Shown here piece by piece: positions 1-7,925 of a stretch of DNA of 64,000 nucleotides. Numbering within the stretch: the first letter of the stretch is position 1; every line of letters starts with the position of its first letter. The position numbers were made by a program, and so were the translations under genes. Origin of the DNA: Pontibaca methylaminivorans. Lineage in GTDB: Bacteria; Pseudomonadota; Alphaproteobacteria; Rhodobacterales; Rhodobacteraceae. The stretch is taken from positions 558,001 through 622,000 of the forward strand of contig NZ_FTPS01000001.1 of the NCBI RefSeq assembly GCF_900156525.1. Direction: 5' to 3'. The notes under the pieces were generated by a model, which saw only the letters and a list, made by a program, of their open reading frames with translations, was not told where the DNA came from and searched no databases.

Positions 1-404
1 TGAATCCCGGACAGCAGCCCCGACGGCCGAACCCGGAGCGAAAGGCGCAGTTCGCTGATCGCCCGGGTGCTTTCGGGCCAGTGCGGCGGGCGGGCGGTGA
101 GCGCGCCCCAATGCGCCTCGTAGTCGAAACGCGGCACCGTGTCGTCGGGCTGCGGCTGGAGATAGGCCGCTGCGATGCGCCCCTCCTGCGCGGCGACGAG
201 CCCATGCATGCGCTCGCGTTCGCGCAGACTGGTGACCAGCGAGGTGATGAACACCGTCTTGCCGGCACGGGCCAGCCCGGTGACGCCGAGGCGGATCACC
301 GGCTCGAAAAGCGTCTCCGAGGCGCGGGTGCCCACGTTTTCGACCCCGCGCAGAATACTGTCGGCCAGTGACGTGATGCCCACCAAACGGCTGCCCTCTT
401 CCAC
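1..404 (-). CDS. YcjX-like P-loop ATPase, N-terminal part (runs off the window)
   Basis: About 134 residues are visible, reading leftward from a GTG at 404-402 with a GGGA ribosome site just upstream; a second in-frame GTG at 383 is an alternative start. The early segment LGVTGLARAGKTVFITSLV contains a Walker A loop (GLARAGKT) in the form typical of the YcjX/DUF463 family, a conserved but poorly understood group of GTP/ATP-binding proteins often linked to envelope stress. The C-terminus lies outside the window, so family length cannot be checked. It is transcribed in the same direction as nrdJ but is separated from it by two hairpins. Confidence 0.72.
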   Translation of the reverse strand, partial: MEEGSRLVGITSLADSILRGVENVGTRASETLFEPVIRLGVTGLARAGKTVFITSLVTSLRERERMHGLVAAQEGRIAAAYLQPQPDDTVPRFDYEAHWGALTARPPHWPESTRAISELRLSLRVRPSGLLSGI

Positions 405-497
405 GGTTCCCTGCGGAAAGATAGGAGCGCACCCCCCGGGATGCCAGCGCGAAGGACGGCGCGAAGGGCGCAGATGCCCGCACCCGGAACGGCAAAA

Positions 498-536
498 GCC
501 GGCGTTGCGGAAAGCATGTGCTGTCGCAACGCCGGC
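498..536. terminator. Perfect 12-bp inverted repeat between nrdJ and the YcjX-like gene
   Basis: Arms 498-509 and 525-536 are exact reverse complements around a 15-base loop. There is no T-run on either side, so it is either a U-poor terminator or an mRNA 3' stabilising hairpin. It lies about 37 bases beyond the nrdJ stop. Confidence 0.4.
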
Positions 537-545
537 CAATCTCCG

Positions 546-564
546 GGCGGGGCTGTGCCCCGCC
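546..564 (-). terminator. Hairpin just after nrdJ stop
   Basis: Arms 546-553 and 557-564 form a perfect 8-bp, all-GC stem with a three-base loop, beginning 8 bases after the nrdJ stop codon. It lacks a U-tract, so intrinsic termination would be inefficient. Together with the 498-536 repeat it probably marks the end of the nrdJ transcript. Confidence 0.45.
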
Positions 565-572
565 TGCCCCGT

Positions 573-3500
573 TCAGCTACAGCCGCTGGTGGCGCCGCAG
601 GTGTTGCACTTCATGCAGGTGCCGTTGCGCACGAGGGTGTAATTGCCGCATTCGCCGCAGGCTTCGCCCTCATAGCCCTGCATCCGCGCCCGGGTGCGCT
701 CATCCAGCGCAACCGTGCCCGATGTCACGGTGGTTGCCGTCGCTGCCGCGACCGTGGCGGTGCTCGTCGCGAGCAGCCCGGTTGCCCCCGTCCGGGGCGC
801 CTCGCCTATGCTCCCGCCCTGCAGAACCAGCAGTTCCTGCGGCATGCGCTTGCGCAGATAACCGCTCGAACTGATGCGCCGCAGCACCTCGAAGGATCGC
901 GCCGCCGATTCGCTGACTTCGGCCACGTTCGATTCCTCGCTTGCGCCGTCGCCGTCGCCATCGCCGTGACAGATCGAGTCGAAGGTCGCGCCCTGGGGTT
1001 CCACATGGGCAAGGTCCGTGCGGTCGAGATAGCTCACCGCCAGTTCACGGAAGATGTAGTCGAGGATCGAGGTCGCGTTCTTGATGCTGTCGTTGCCCTG
1101 AACGATGCCCGCGGGCTCGAACTTGGTGAAGGTGAAGGCATCGACGAATTCCTCGAGCGGCACGCCGTATTGCAGCCCGACCGACACGGCGATGGCGAAG
1201 TTGTTCATCATCGCGCGGAAACCGGCGCCTTCCTTGTGCATGTCGATGAAGATTTCGCCAAGGCTGCCGTCGGTATATTCGCCGGTGCGCAGATAGACCT
1301 TGTGCCCGCCGATCAGCGCCTTCTGCGTATAGCCCTTGCGCCGCTGCGGCATGCGTTCGCGGTGGCTGCGCACGACCTCGCGCACGACCACCTTTTCGAC
1401 CACCTTTTCCGCCAGCACCGCCGCCTTTTCGCGGGGATTGCCGGTTTCAAGCACCTCGGCCGCCTCGTCGTCATCCTCGATCAGCGCCGAGGCAAGCGGC
1501 TGGCTGAGCTTGGAGCCGTCACGGTAAAGCGCGTTCGCCTTCACCCCGAGCGACCACGAGAGTTCGTAGGCGCGCAGGCAGTCCTCGATGCCCGCATCGT
1601 TGGGCATGTTGATCGTCTTGCTGATCGCGCCGGAAATGAAGCTCTGCGCCGCCGCCATCATGGTGATGTGGCTGTCGACCCCGAGATAGCGCTTGCCCTT
1701 GCGCCCGCAGGGGTTGGCACAGTCGAAAACCGGATAGTGGCGCGGATCGAGATGCGGCGCACCCTCGAGCGTCATGGTGCCGCAGACGTGATCGTTCGCC
1801 GCGCTGATGTCGGCCCGCGAATAGCCGAGGTGCGCGAGCAGATCGAATCCCGGATCGTTCAGCTTGTCCTGCGGGATACCGAGCACATTGGTGCAGAACT
1901 CGGTCCCGAGCGTCCACTGGTTGAAGACGAAGCGGATGTCGAAGGCGCCCTCGAGCGCGGCATCGACCTTGGCCAGTTCCTGCGCACCGAAACCATGCCC
2001 GGCAAGCGAGGTGTGATTGACCCCCGGCGCATTGCCGATGGTGCCGTGGCCCACGGCATAGGCGATGATCTCTTCGATCTGGGCGCTGGAATAGCCGAGC
2101 CGCTCGAGCGCCGCCGGAACCGAACGGTTGATGATCTTGAAATAACCGCCGCCGGCCAGCTTCTTGAACTTGACCAGGGCGAAATCGGGCTCGATTCCGG
2201 TGGTGTCGCAATCCATCACCAGCCCGATGGTGCCGGTCGGAGCGATCACCGTGGCCTGCGCGTTTCGGAACCCGTGCCGTTCGCCCAGCGCAAGCGCCTC
2301 GTCCCAGGCCGAGCGCGCGAGATCCACAAGCCGCGCATCCGGGCAGTTCGCCGCATCGAGCGGCACCGGAGCAACCGCAAGCCCCTCGTAGCCATCGACA
2401 TCGCCAAGGGTGGCGCGGCGGTGGTTGCGGATCACCCGCAGCATATGGTCGCGGTTGCGCGCATAGCCGGCAAAAGCCCCGAGTTCACCCGCGATCTCGG
2501 CCGATGTGGCATAGGCCACCCCGGTCATGATCGCCGACAGCGCCCCGCAGAGTGCACGCCCCTCGGAGGAATCATAGCCGAACCCCATGTTCATCAGCAG
2601 CCCGCCGATATTGGCAAAGCCAAGGCCGAGCGTGCGGAAATCATAGGAACGGCGCGCGATTTCCTGGCTCGGGAACTGCGCCATGGCAACGCTGATTTCA
2701 AGCGTGAGCGTCCAGAGCCGGGCTGCATGCATGTAGTCCTCGGCCTGAAACGCCCCGTCGCGCAGGAAGGTCAGCAGGTTCATCGACGCCAGATTGCAGG
2801 CCGTGTCGTCCAGGAACATGTATTCCGAACAGGGGTTCGAGGCGCGGATCTCGCCGTCTTCCGGGCAGGTGTGCCACTGGTTGATGGTGTCGTGGAACTG
2901 GATGCCGGGATCGGCGCAGGCCCAGGCGGCATGGCCGACCTGCTGCCAGAGGTCGCGCGCCTTGACCACCTTGGCGACCGTGCCATCGACCCGGTTGACG
3001 AGTTCCCAGTCCGCATCCTTTTCAAGCGCGGTCAGGAAGGCATTGGTCACGCGGATCGAGTTGTTCGAGTTCTGCCCCGAAACGCTGCTGTAAGCCTCTG
3101 AATCCCAGTCGGTGTCGTAGGTCGGGAACTCGATCGAATCGAACCCCTGCCGCGCATAGTCGAGCACGCGCTTGATATAGGTTTCGGGGATCAGGTCGCG
3201 CTTGGCCGCACGGATCGCGCCTTTCAGCGCGGTGTTCTTCTCGGGATCGCTCGCCGCGTCCGCATCGCCGTCCCAGCAGCGGATCGCCTCGAACAGCGCG
3301 TTCAGGCGGCGTTCGTGCATTTTCGAGCCGGCGACGAGGCTTGCGACCTTCTGTTCCTCAAGCACCTTCCAGTTGATGAAATCCTCGATGTCGGGATGAT
3401 CGGCATCGACAATCACCATCTTGGCCGCGCGCCGCGTGGTGCCGCCGGATTTGATCGCTCCGGCCGCACGGTCCCCGATCTTGAGGAAACCCATGAGGCC

Positions 3501-4235
3501 GGAGCTCTTGCCGCCGCCCGACAGTTTCTCGCCCTCTCCGCGGAGCGATGAAAAATTCGTGCCCGTGCCGCTGCCGTATTTGAACAGCCGCGCCTCGCGC
3601 ACCCAGAGATCCATGATGCCGCCGTCGTTCACCAGATCATCCGCCACGCTCTGGATGAAACAGGCATGGGGCTGCGGGCGTTCATAGGCGGATTGCGACG
3701 GCACGACGTCACCGGTCGCGTCATCGACATAGAAATGCCCCTGCGCCGGCCCGTCGATGCCATAGGCCCAGTGCAGGCCGGTGTTGAACCATTGCGGGCT
3801 GTTCGGCGCGCCCATCTGGCGGGCCAGCATGTGGCGCATCTCGTCGTAATAGGCGCGGGCGTCCTCTTCGCTCGTGAAATAGCCACCCTTCCAGCCCCAA
3901 TAGGCCCAGGCACCGGCAAGGCGGTGGAACACCTGCCGCGCCGAGGTCTCGCCGCCGAATTCGGTGTTGTCGTCGGCCGCGACCGAACGCCAGAGGAACT
4001 CCGGCACGCCTTTCTCGGGCAGCGTCTTCAGCCGCAGCGGCACCCCGGCCTTGCGGAAATATTTCTGCGCGATGACGTCGGATGCGACCTGGCTCCAGCC
4101 GGCGGGAACCTCGATGTCCTCGAGGCGGAAGACCACCGTTCCGTCCGGATTGCGGATCTCCGAAGTCGCCCGGGCAAAGGCGAGATTGCCGTAAGCGCCT
4201 TCTCCGGCGGTGGTGAATTTCCTGTCGATCTTCAT
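573..4235 (-). CDS. nrdJ: Vitamin B12-dependent (class II) ribonucleotide reductase
   Basis: The 1220-residue product reduces ribonucleotides to deoxyribonucleotides using adenosylcobalamin, and so works with or without oxygen. The radical cysteine sits in NPCSE (about C469), its redox partner 11 residues later in [10 protein letters not shown] (C480), and the other redox cysteine in HACFIQS (C192); these match the arrangement known from class II enzymes. A TSCPD-type domain occupies roughly residues 970-1080, and the tail ends in a CGECG...CMKCNTCG zinc-ribbon-like cysteine cluster thought to help re-reduce the enzyme. The length is normal for the long NrdJ subgroup. The ATG at 4235 follows a GAGGAAAGG ribosome site. 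No cobalamin riboswitch is visible upstream, but an NrdR-like operator is. Confidence 0.97.
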   Translation of the reverse strand: MKIDRKFTTAGEGAYGNLAFARATSEIRNPDGTVVFRLEDIEVPAGWSQVASDVIAQKYFRKAGVPLRLKTLPEKGVPEFLWRSVAADDNTEFGGETSARQVFHRLAGAWAYWGWKGGYFTSEEDARAYYDEMRHMLARQMGAPNSPQWFNTGLHWAYGIDGPAQGHFYVDDATGDVVPSQSAYERPQPHACFIQSVADDLVNDGGIMDLWVREARLFKYGSGTGTNFSSLRGEGEKLSGGGKSSGLMGFLKIGDRAAGAIKSGGTTRRAAKMVIVDADHPDIEDFINWKVLEEQKVASLVAGSKMHERRLNALFEAIRCWDGDADAASDPEKNTALKGAIRAAKRDLIPETYIKRVLDYARQGFDSIEFPTYDTDWDSEAYSSVSGQNSNNSIRVTNAFLTALEKDADWELVNRVDGTVAKVVKARDLWQQVGHAAWACADPGIQFHDTINQWHTCPEDGEIRASNPCSEYMFLDDTACNLASMNLLTFLRDGAFQAEDYMHAARLWTLTLEISVAMAQFPSQEIARRSYDFRTLGLGFANIGGLLMNMGFGYDSSEGRALCGALSAIMTGVAYATSAEIAGELGAFAGYARNRDHMLRVIRNHRRATLGDVDGYEGLAVAPVPLDAANCPDARLVDLARSAWDEALALGERHGFRNAQATVIAPTGTIGLVMDCDTTGIEPDFALVKFKKLAGGGYFKIINRSVPAALERLGYSSAQIEEIIAYAVGHGTIGNAPGVNHTSLAGHGFGAQELAKVDAALEGAFDIRFVFNQWTLGTEFCTNVLGIPQDKLNDPGFDLLAHLGYSRADISAANDHVCGTMTLEGAPHLDPRHYPVFDCANPCGRKGKRYLGVDSHITMMAAAQSFISGAISKTINMPNDAGIEDCLRAYELSWSLGVKANALYRDGSKLSQPLASALIEDDDEAAEVLETGNPREKAAVLAEKVVEKVVVREVVRSHRERMPQRRKGYTQKALIGGHKVYLRTGEYTDGSLGEIFIDMHKEGAGFRAMMNNFAIAVSVGLQYGVPLEEFVDAFTFTKFEPAGIVQGNDSIKNATSILDYIFRELAVSYLDRTDLAHVEPQGATFDSICHGDGDGDGASEESNVAEVSESAARSFEVLRRISSSGYLRKRMPQELLVLQGGSIGEAPRTGATGLLATSTATVAAATATTVTSGTVALDERTRARMQGYEGEACGECGNYTLVRNGTCMKCNTCGATSGCS

Positions 4236-4769
4236 CGCTGCGACCTTTCCTCAATTGTCCCGTTCCGCGCCGGCGTTGCGGCCCTGCACCCCGGGGTCAG
4301 CGGACAAAGACATCCCGTCCCGCCGGCAATCCGGGCGGGCGACCCGCCGTCATGGCAGGTGTATCGAGTATGTCAGTTTTCTCCGCGTCCCTCTGGAGCC
4401 AGCGTTCGGCCACCACATCTTGTGTCGATGTATTGCGCAAACACAACCTGACGCGAGTCGCCGCGCATTGCAACAGAGAATATAAGCCGGATCGCCCCTC
4501 GGCCGTTAACTGCGTGTCAACTATTTTCTGGCAGGCGGACATTTTTCCGCGCCGCTGCCGGCGGCCGTGGCGGGACGGCGGCGGGCAAGGATGATGCGCA
4601 TCGCCATGCGAAGACAGGCGGAATCGCGTTGTCCCCGGACTGTCCCGGAATTGTCCACAGAGTCGCCCCATGCCGGGCGCGCCGGCGATTGACAGGCGCG
4701 GGTGCAAGCCGCAGTCTTTGGGCGACCGTTGCGCCAGCCCGTGCAGCACTTTTTGCAAAGGCCCTCCTG
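4236..4769. other. 534-base intergenic region upstream of nrdJ
   Basis: I see no convincing gene here. The region holds the nrdJ leader and its likely control sites: an NrdR-like box at 4410-4425, a weaker half-site at 4441-4456, and a possible -10 (TATATT, minus strand) at 4484-4479. A single DnaA-box-like nonamer, TTGTCCACA, lies at 4651-4659 but is isolated. I found no conserved cobalamin riboswitch core. Confidence 0.6.
4410..4425 (-). promoter_or_regulatory. NrdR box upstream of nrdJ
   Basis: Read on the minus strand, 4425-4410 matches 12 of 16 positions of the NrdR consensus acaCwAtATaTwGtgt, with the core CAAGATGTGG conserved. A second element at 4441-4456 begins with the half-site ACACAA and sits exactly 31 bases away, the usual three-helical-turn spacing of paired NrdR boxes. 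NrdR is the dATP/ATP-sensing repressor of ribonucleotide reductase genes, so this placement is functionally sensible. The second site is weak. Confidence 0.6.
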
Positions 4770-5207
4770 ATGCGCGCCGCCCTGCTCCTCACCTGTTTCA
4801 CCCTCGCCGCCTGCGGAGCCGAGCCCGAACCCGAATCGAAACCGGGCAGCCGGGCGCGGTTTGATTCCTACCCCCACCTGCTGTTCACGGCGGTGGAAAT
4901 GGCCTGTTCCTCGCCCGCGCAGCATTTCGAGCGCCCGGAGCGCGACCGGGTGGAATGCCGCGAATACCTGCCCCCCGAACCCACGGCGGCGCTGATCCTC
5001 ATGCATGACGGCACGCCCGAGGATCTGCCGCAGGTCGTCATGCGATTCGATACCCGCGCCGAGGCGAGCGGATGGCTGGTCGAGAACGATCTGTTCGTGA
5101 ATGTTCCCCGTCGCGGCAGCACAGCGCTTGAACTGCGCGATGCGGATGCACCGCCCCGGCGCACGCTGCACCGGCTCTATCGCGATGCGGGCGGGCGTCC
5201 GGAATAG
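4770..5207 (+). CDS. Small secreted lipoprotein of unknown function
   Basis: The ATG at 4770, about 4 bases after a CCTCC-rich stretch, gives a 145-residue product starting with a short hydrophobic signal and the lipobox LAAC (residues 12-15), so Cys15 should be lipidated and the protein anchored in the envelope. Upstream in-frame starts would bury the signal peptide and are unlikely. The mature part is acidic/proline-rich at first, then a compact roughly 110-residue domain (YPHLLFTAVEMACSSP..., ...VVMRFDTRAEASGWL). I do not recognise the family. A strong hairpin with a T-run lies about 155 bases downstream. Confidence 0.7.
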   Translation: MRAALLLTCFTLAACGAEPEPESKPGSRARFDSYPHLLFTAVEMACSSPAQHFERPERDRVECREYLPPEPTAALILMHDGTPEDLPQVVMRFDTRAEASGWLVENDLFVNVPRRGSTALELRDADAPPRRTLHRLYRDAGGRPE

Positions 5208-5362
5208 CCGGAACAGAAAGCACGCCGGAACAGGCCCGACCGGGCGGAATCGGCACCGCCTGCGGGGCATCGGCAGGCGGCCCTGGCGGGTTTCGCAGGT
5301 CGCCGGTGCCCGGCTGGTCAGGGCCCTGCAGGGACGAGCGGTTGCCCGGGGCCTCAAGGACG

Positions 5363-5391
5363 GCACCGGCCCAGCAGGGCCGGTGCATTTT
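5363..5391 (+). terminator. Rho-independent terminator of the lipoprotein transcript
   Basis: Perfect 10-bp arms (5363-5372 and 5377-5386) with a four-base loop are followed by ATTTTC on the + strand. On the minus strand no T-run follows, so it should terminate rightward transcription toward the convergent cytochrome c peroxidase gene, although the stem may also cap that mRNA. Confidence 0.65.
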
Positions 5392-5412
5392 CGCGCGTCT
5401 TGTGAGGGCCGC

Positions 5413-6456
5413 TTACTGGAGTTCCAGGATCTCGGCCTTGGGACGCGGCGTATCGGCGGTCTCGACCGGCAGCACCGGCACGGTCACCTCGGGCACATTG
5501 CCGGTCAGGCTTTCCAGAAAGGCCACGATCCGCGTTGTTTCCTCCGGCTCCAGCGCCTCGCCAAGCTGGCTTTCCGCCATGATGTCGACCGCGACATCCA
5601 GATCCCAGACCTTGCCCGAATGGAAATAGGGCGCGGTGACCGCGACGTTGCGCAGCGGAGAGGCCCGGAACACATATTCGTCGTCGGCGGTCTCGGTCAC
5701 GACGAAGCGGCCCTTGTCGCCGACCGGAAGCACATCGGCGCCCGGCTTTTCCACGAGGCCAAAGGGATAATAGCCGTTGCCGCCCACGTTCACACCGGAA
5801 TGGCAGCTTGCGCAGCCTTTATCCATGAACAGTTCGAGCCCCGCGAGCGCATCTTCCGAAAGCGCGCCATCGTCGCCGTTCAGCCAGGCATCGAACGGCG
5901 CCGGGGTCAGCAGGGTCGCCTCGAAGGTCTCGATCGCCCTTGCCATGTTGTCGAAGCTGACCGGCTCTTCCTCGTCGGGAAAGGCGGTCTCGAAGGCGGC
6001 GATGTAATCGGGCATCGAGTTGAGCGTTGCCACCACGTTTTCGGGCGTGTTCGCCATTTCCACGCTGGCCTGGATCGGGCCCTTGGCCTGTTCCTTCAGG
6101 TCGGCGGCGCGGCCATCCCAGAACTGCGCCTCGTTCAGCACCGAGTTGAACACCGTGGGCGAGTTGCGCGGCCCCTTCTGCCAGCCATGGCCGATCGAGG
6201 TCTCCATGTTGTCGTCGCCGCCGGTGGCGAGGTTGTGACAGGAATAGCAGGAGAACAGCCCCGAGGCCGACAGCCGCGGATCAAAGAACAGCCATTTGCC
6301 GAGCTCGACCTTTTCGGGCGTGGCGGGGTTGTCCTTTACCGCCGGCACGGTGGAGGGCAGCGCCCTGAATATATCAAGCGCGTCCTCGCGCAGCGAATCG
6401 GCCTGGACCGCCGTTCCGCCGAGAACAGCCGCGAGTGTGAGAATCGAAAGTCGCAT
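5413..6456 (-). CDS. ccp: Dihaem cytochrome c peroxidase (CcpA/MauG superfamily)
   Basis: This periplasmic enzyme reduces hydrogen peroxide with electrons from c-type cytochromes. The chosen ATG at 6456 follows AGGAAACATCCT and starts a clean signal peptide ending in VQADS; upstream in-frame codons only add a charged leader. The 347-residue product has two haem c sites, CYSCH (70-74) and CASCHS (215-219), spaced as in bacterial dihaem peroxidases, plus the conserved FFDPRLSASG segment. The C-terminus carries an extra proline-rich tail (about 330-347). The upstream region has an FNR-type site and a matching -10, so induction under low oxygen is likely. MauG-like activity cannot be excluded from sequence alone. 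Confidence 0.9.
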   Translation of the reverse strand: MRLSILTLAAVLGGTAVQADSLREDALDIFRALPSTVPAVKDNPATPEKVELGKWLFFDPRLSASGLFSCYSCHNLATGGDDNMETSIGHGWQKGPRNSPTVFNSVLNEAQFWDGRAADLKEQAKGPIQASVEMANTPENVVATLNSMPDYIAAFETAFPDEEEPVSFDNMARAIETFEATLLTPAPFDAWLNGDDGALSEDALAGLELFMDKGCASCHSGVNVGGNGYYPFGLVEKPGADVLPVGDKGRFVVTETADDEYVFRASPLRNVAVTAPYFHSGKVWDLDVAVDIMAESQLGEALEPEETTRIVAFLESLTGNVPEVTVPVLPVETADTPRPKAEILELQ

Positions 6457-6529
6457 AGGATGTTTCCTGTCTTGCGTGAACATGTTTCCCCGCCGTGCTT
6501 TCGCCGCAGGGCTGTTTTTATTTCTTTTG

Positions 6530-6570
6530 ATTCTAATCCGCCAGTCGCCGCACGGGATGATCTGGATCAA
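6530..6570 (-). promoter_or_regulatory. FNR-type promoter of the cytochrome c peroxidase gene
   Basis: On the minus strand, 6570-6557 reads TTGAT-CCAG-ATCAT, 9 of 10 matches to the FNR/FnrL consensus TTGAT-N4-ATCAA. A -10 element TAGAAT lies at 6535-6530, which puts the transcription start near 6523 and the centre of the FNR site at about -41, the classic class II activator position. A second weaker FNR-like sequence (8 of 10) overlaps the -10 at 6527-6540. Confidence 0.68.
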
Positions 6571-6600
6571 GGAAACCGTCAAAGAGCACGTGAGTTCCGG

Positions 6601-6656
6601 GATCGCGAAGCCGAACGCACCCGGTCCTTTCGTTCCGGGCGTTCGGCATCGCGATC
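6601..6656. repeat. 56-base imperfect palindrome between ctrA and ccp
   Basis: Arms 6601-6608/6649-6656 (8 bp) and 6610-6618/6639-6647 (9 bp) pair perfectly, interrupted by a single A-A mismatch, enclosing a roughly 20-base loop. It starts 44 bases beyond the ctrA stop and lies upstream of the ccp promoter. No U-tract follows in either direction. It could be a 3' hairpin of ctrA mRNA, a weak terminator, or an extended operator. Confidence 0.5.
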
Positions 6657-6699
6657 GTTATAACCGGTGGCGTCGGATCCGGCTGCCGCCGCAGCGGCC

Positions 6700-7416
6700 T
6701 CAGGCACCCACGGCGAGCGAGGGTTCGGTGGTGTCGGCAGTTTCCGGGTCGCGCAGCACATAGCCCCGCCCCCAGACGGTCTCGATGTAGTTTTCGCCCC
6801 CCGTCGCCTGGCCGAGCTTCTTGCGCAGCTTGCAGATGAAGACGTCGATGATCTTGAGCTCCGGCTCGTCCATGCCGCCGTAAAGGTGGTTGAGGAACAT
6901 CTCCTTGGTGAGCGTGGTCCCCTTGCGCAGCGAGAGCAGTTCGAGCATCTGGTATTCCTTGCCGGTCAGGTGCACCGGTGTGCCGTTCACCTCTACCGTC
7001 TTGGCATCCAGGTTGACCGAGATCCGGCCGGTGTGGATCACCGATTGCGAATGGCCCTTGGAGCGGCGGATGATCGCGTGAATCCGCGCGACCAGTTCCT
7101 CGCCATGGAACGGCTTGGTCAGGTAGTCGTCGGCACCCGAGCCAAGCCCCCTGATCTTGTTGTCGGGGTCGTCAGCGCCCGAAAGGATCAGGATCGGCGT
7201 CTCGACCCGCGCCATGCGCAACTGCCGCAGAACGTCATGTCCGTTCATGTCGGGCAGGTTCAGATCCAGCAGGATGAGGTCATAGTCATAAAGCTTGGCC
7301 AGGTCGATGCCCTCTTCCCCCAGGTCGGTGGAATAGACATTCAGGTTGGCATGAGCCAGCATCAGTTCGATGCTCTTGGACGTCGTCGGGTCATCTTCGA
7401 CCAGCAGCACACGCAT
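6700..7416 (-). CDS. ctrA: Cell-cycle response regulator CtrA
   Basis: CtrA is the OmpR-type master regulator that binds TTAA-N7-TTAA sites; in Rhodobacterales it controls motility, gene transfer agents and related traits more than viability. The 238-residue protein has the receiver domain (1-120) with acidic pocket E7-D8-D9, phospho-acceptor D51 ([10 protein letters not shown]) and LTKPF lysine, followed by a winged-helix DNA-binding domain (about 125-228) with the highly conserved stretches [11 protein letters not shown] and [14 protein letters not shown]. The start at 7416 is fixed by conservation. A CtrA-like box lies about 60-75 bases upstream, suggesting autoregulation, and its antagonist sciP is the next gene upstream on the same strand. 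Confidence 0.97.
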   Translation of the reverse strand: MRVLLVEDDPTTSKSIELMLAHANLNVYSTDLGEEGIDLAKLYDYDLILLDLNLPDMNGHDVLRQLRMARVETPILILSGADDPDNKIRGLGSGADDYLTKPFHGEELVARIHAIIRRSKGHSQSVIHTGRISVNLDAKTVEVNGTPVHLTGKEYQMLELLSLRKGTTLTKEMFLNHLYGGMDEPELKIIDVFICKLRKKLGQATGGENYIETVWGRGYVLRDPETADTTEPSLAVGA

Positions 7417-7472
7417 GATCCGGTTACTCCACTAATTACTGTCCCTTCAGGTTCAGACCCTGTCCAATAAAA

Positions 7473-7488
7473 GTTAACCACACGTTAC
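7473..7488 (-). promoter_or_regulatory. CtrA-binding box in the ctrA promoter
   Basis: Minus-strand 7488-7473 reads GTAA-CGTGTGG-TTAAC, a one-mismatch version of TTAA-N7-TTAAC. It lies about 60 bases before the ctrA start, where autoregulatory CtrA sites are found in other alphaproteobacteria. Confidence 0.6.
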
Positions 7489-7514
7489 CGTAGTTTCATC
7501 TGGCGAAATACACG

Positions 7515-7802
7515 TCAGGATTGACGGAATTTCTGCAACGCCGTTGCCTTCAAAGCCTCCTCTCCGTGCAGTGTGACGGCCCGGGACCAGGATGCAAGCT
7601 CTTCCTCGCTCAATCCGTATGTCTCCATCGCCTCGCGCTTTGTCATCAGCCCGTAAAGGACACCCCACACCACCGCCGCCTTGCGCGAGGCCACCCAGCG
7701 CCGGGTCGTGGCCGGCGGCAGATCGGCGCGGGTCATCACCTTCCCGTCCGGCAGCGTCACCGCCCGCGGACCATCCACTTTCTTCAGAAACATCTGCGTC
7801 AT
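7515..7802 (-). CDS. sciP: SciP (DUF1153), small CtrA inhibitory protein
   Basis: This 95-residue helix-turn-helix protein carries the family hallmarks [18 protein letters not shown] near the N-terminus, [20 protein letters not shown] in the middle and [15 protein letters not shown] before the C-terminus. In Caulobacter SciP binds CtrA and prevents it from recruiting RNA polymerase, closing a negative feedback loop. Here it is directly upstream of ctrA on the same strand with a 98-base gap containing a CtrA box, an arrangement I associate with Rhodobacterales. A CtrA-like box also precedes sciP itself. The start at 7802 fits the family N-terminus, allowing for a few extra residues. Confidence 0.9.
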   Translation of the reverse strand: MTQMFLKKVDGPRAVTLPDGKVMTRADLPPATTRRWVASRKAAVVWGVLYGLMTKREAMETYGLSEEELASWSRAVTLHGEEALKATALQKFRQS

Positions 7803-7838
7803 TCCTCGTTTCCCGCCCGGAACCTTGCGTGCCGGGGC

Positions 7839-7853
7839 TTAACGAGCGATGAA
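7839..7853. promoter_or_regulatory. Candidate CtrA box upstream of sciP
   Basis: The + strand reads TTAA-CGAGCGA-TGAA, one mismatch from TTAA-N7-TTAA, about 40 bases before the sciP start codon. sciP is a CtrA target in Caulobacter, so the site is plausible but short. Confidence 0.42.
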
Positions 7854-7862
7854 ACCGCACCC

Positions 7863-7890
7863 TTGAGAATCCATCGGATTTTCCTATATT
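7863..7890 (+). promoter_or_regulatory. Sigma-70-type promoter of mnmA
   Basis: A -35 TTGAGA at 7863-7868 and a -10 TATATT at 7885-7890 are separated by 16 bases; each matches 5 of 6 consensus positions. The predicted start near 7897 gives a roughly 30-base leader to mnmA. A GANTC (CcrM) site, GAATC, overlaps the -35 at 7867-7871. Confidence 0.6.
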
Positions 7891-7925
7891 TCGGCGCAGT
7901 CCTTCCCGATCAGGAGTCGTCCATC

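Noticed and set aside
441-3101. Long + strand open frame opposite nrdJ
   Set aside because: It is a high-GC codon-mirror of nrdJ, with arginine/histidine-rich sequence, no recognisable domain and no ribosome site. nrdJ on the other strand is certain.
4651-4659. DnaA box TTGTCCACA suggesting a replication origin
   Set aside because: It is a single nonamer with no cluster, AT-rich region or neighbouring dnaA, hemE or parA genes.
4236-4769. Cobalamin riboswitch upstream of nrdJ
   Set aside because: I looked for the conserved GCCACTG core and flanking helices on the minus strand and found none; only a generic CCTGCC is present.
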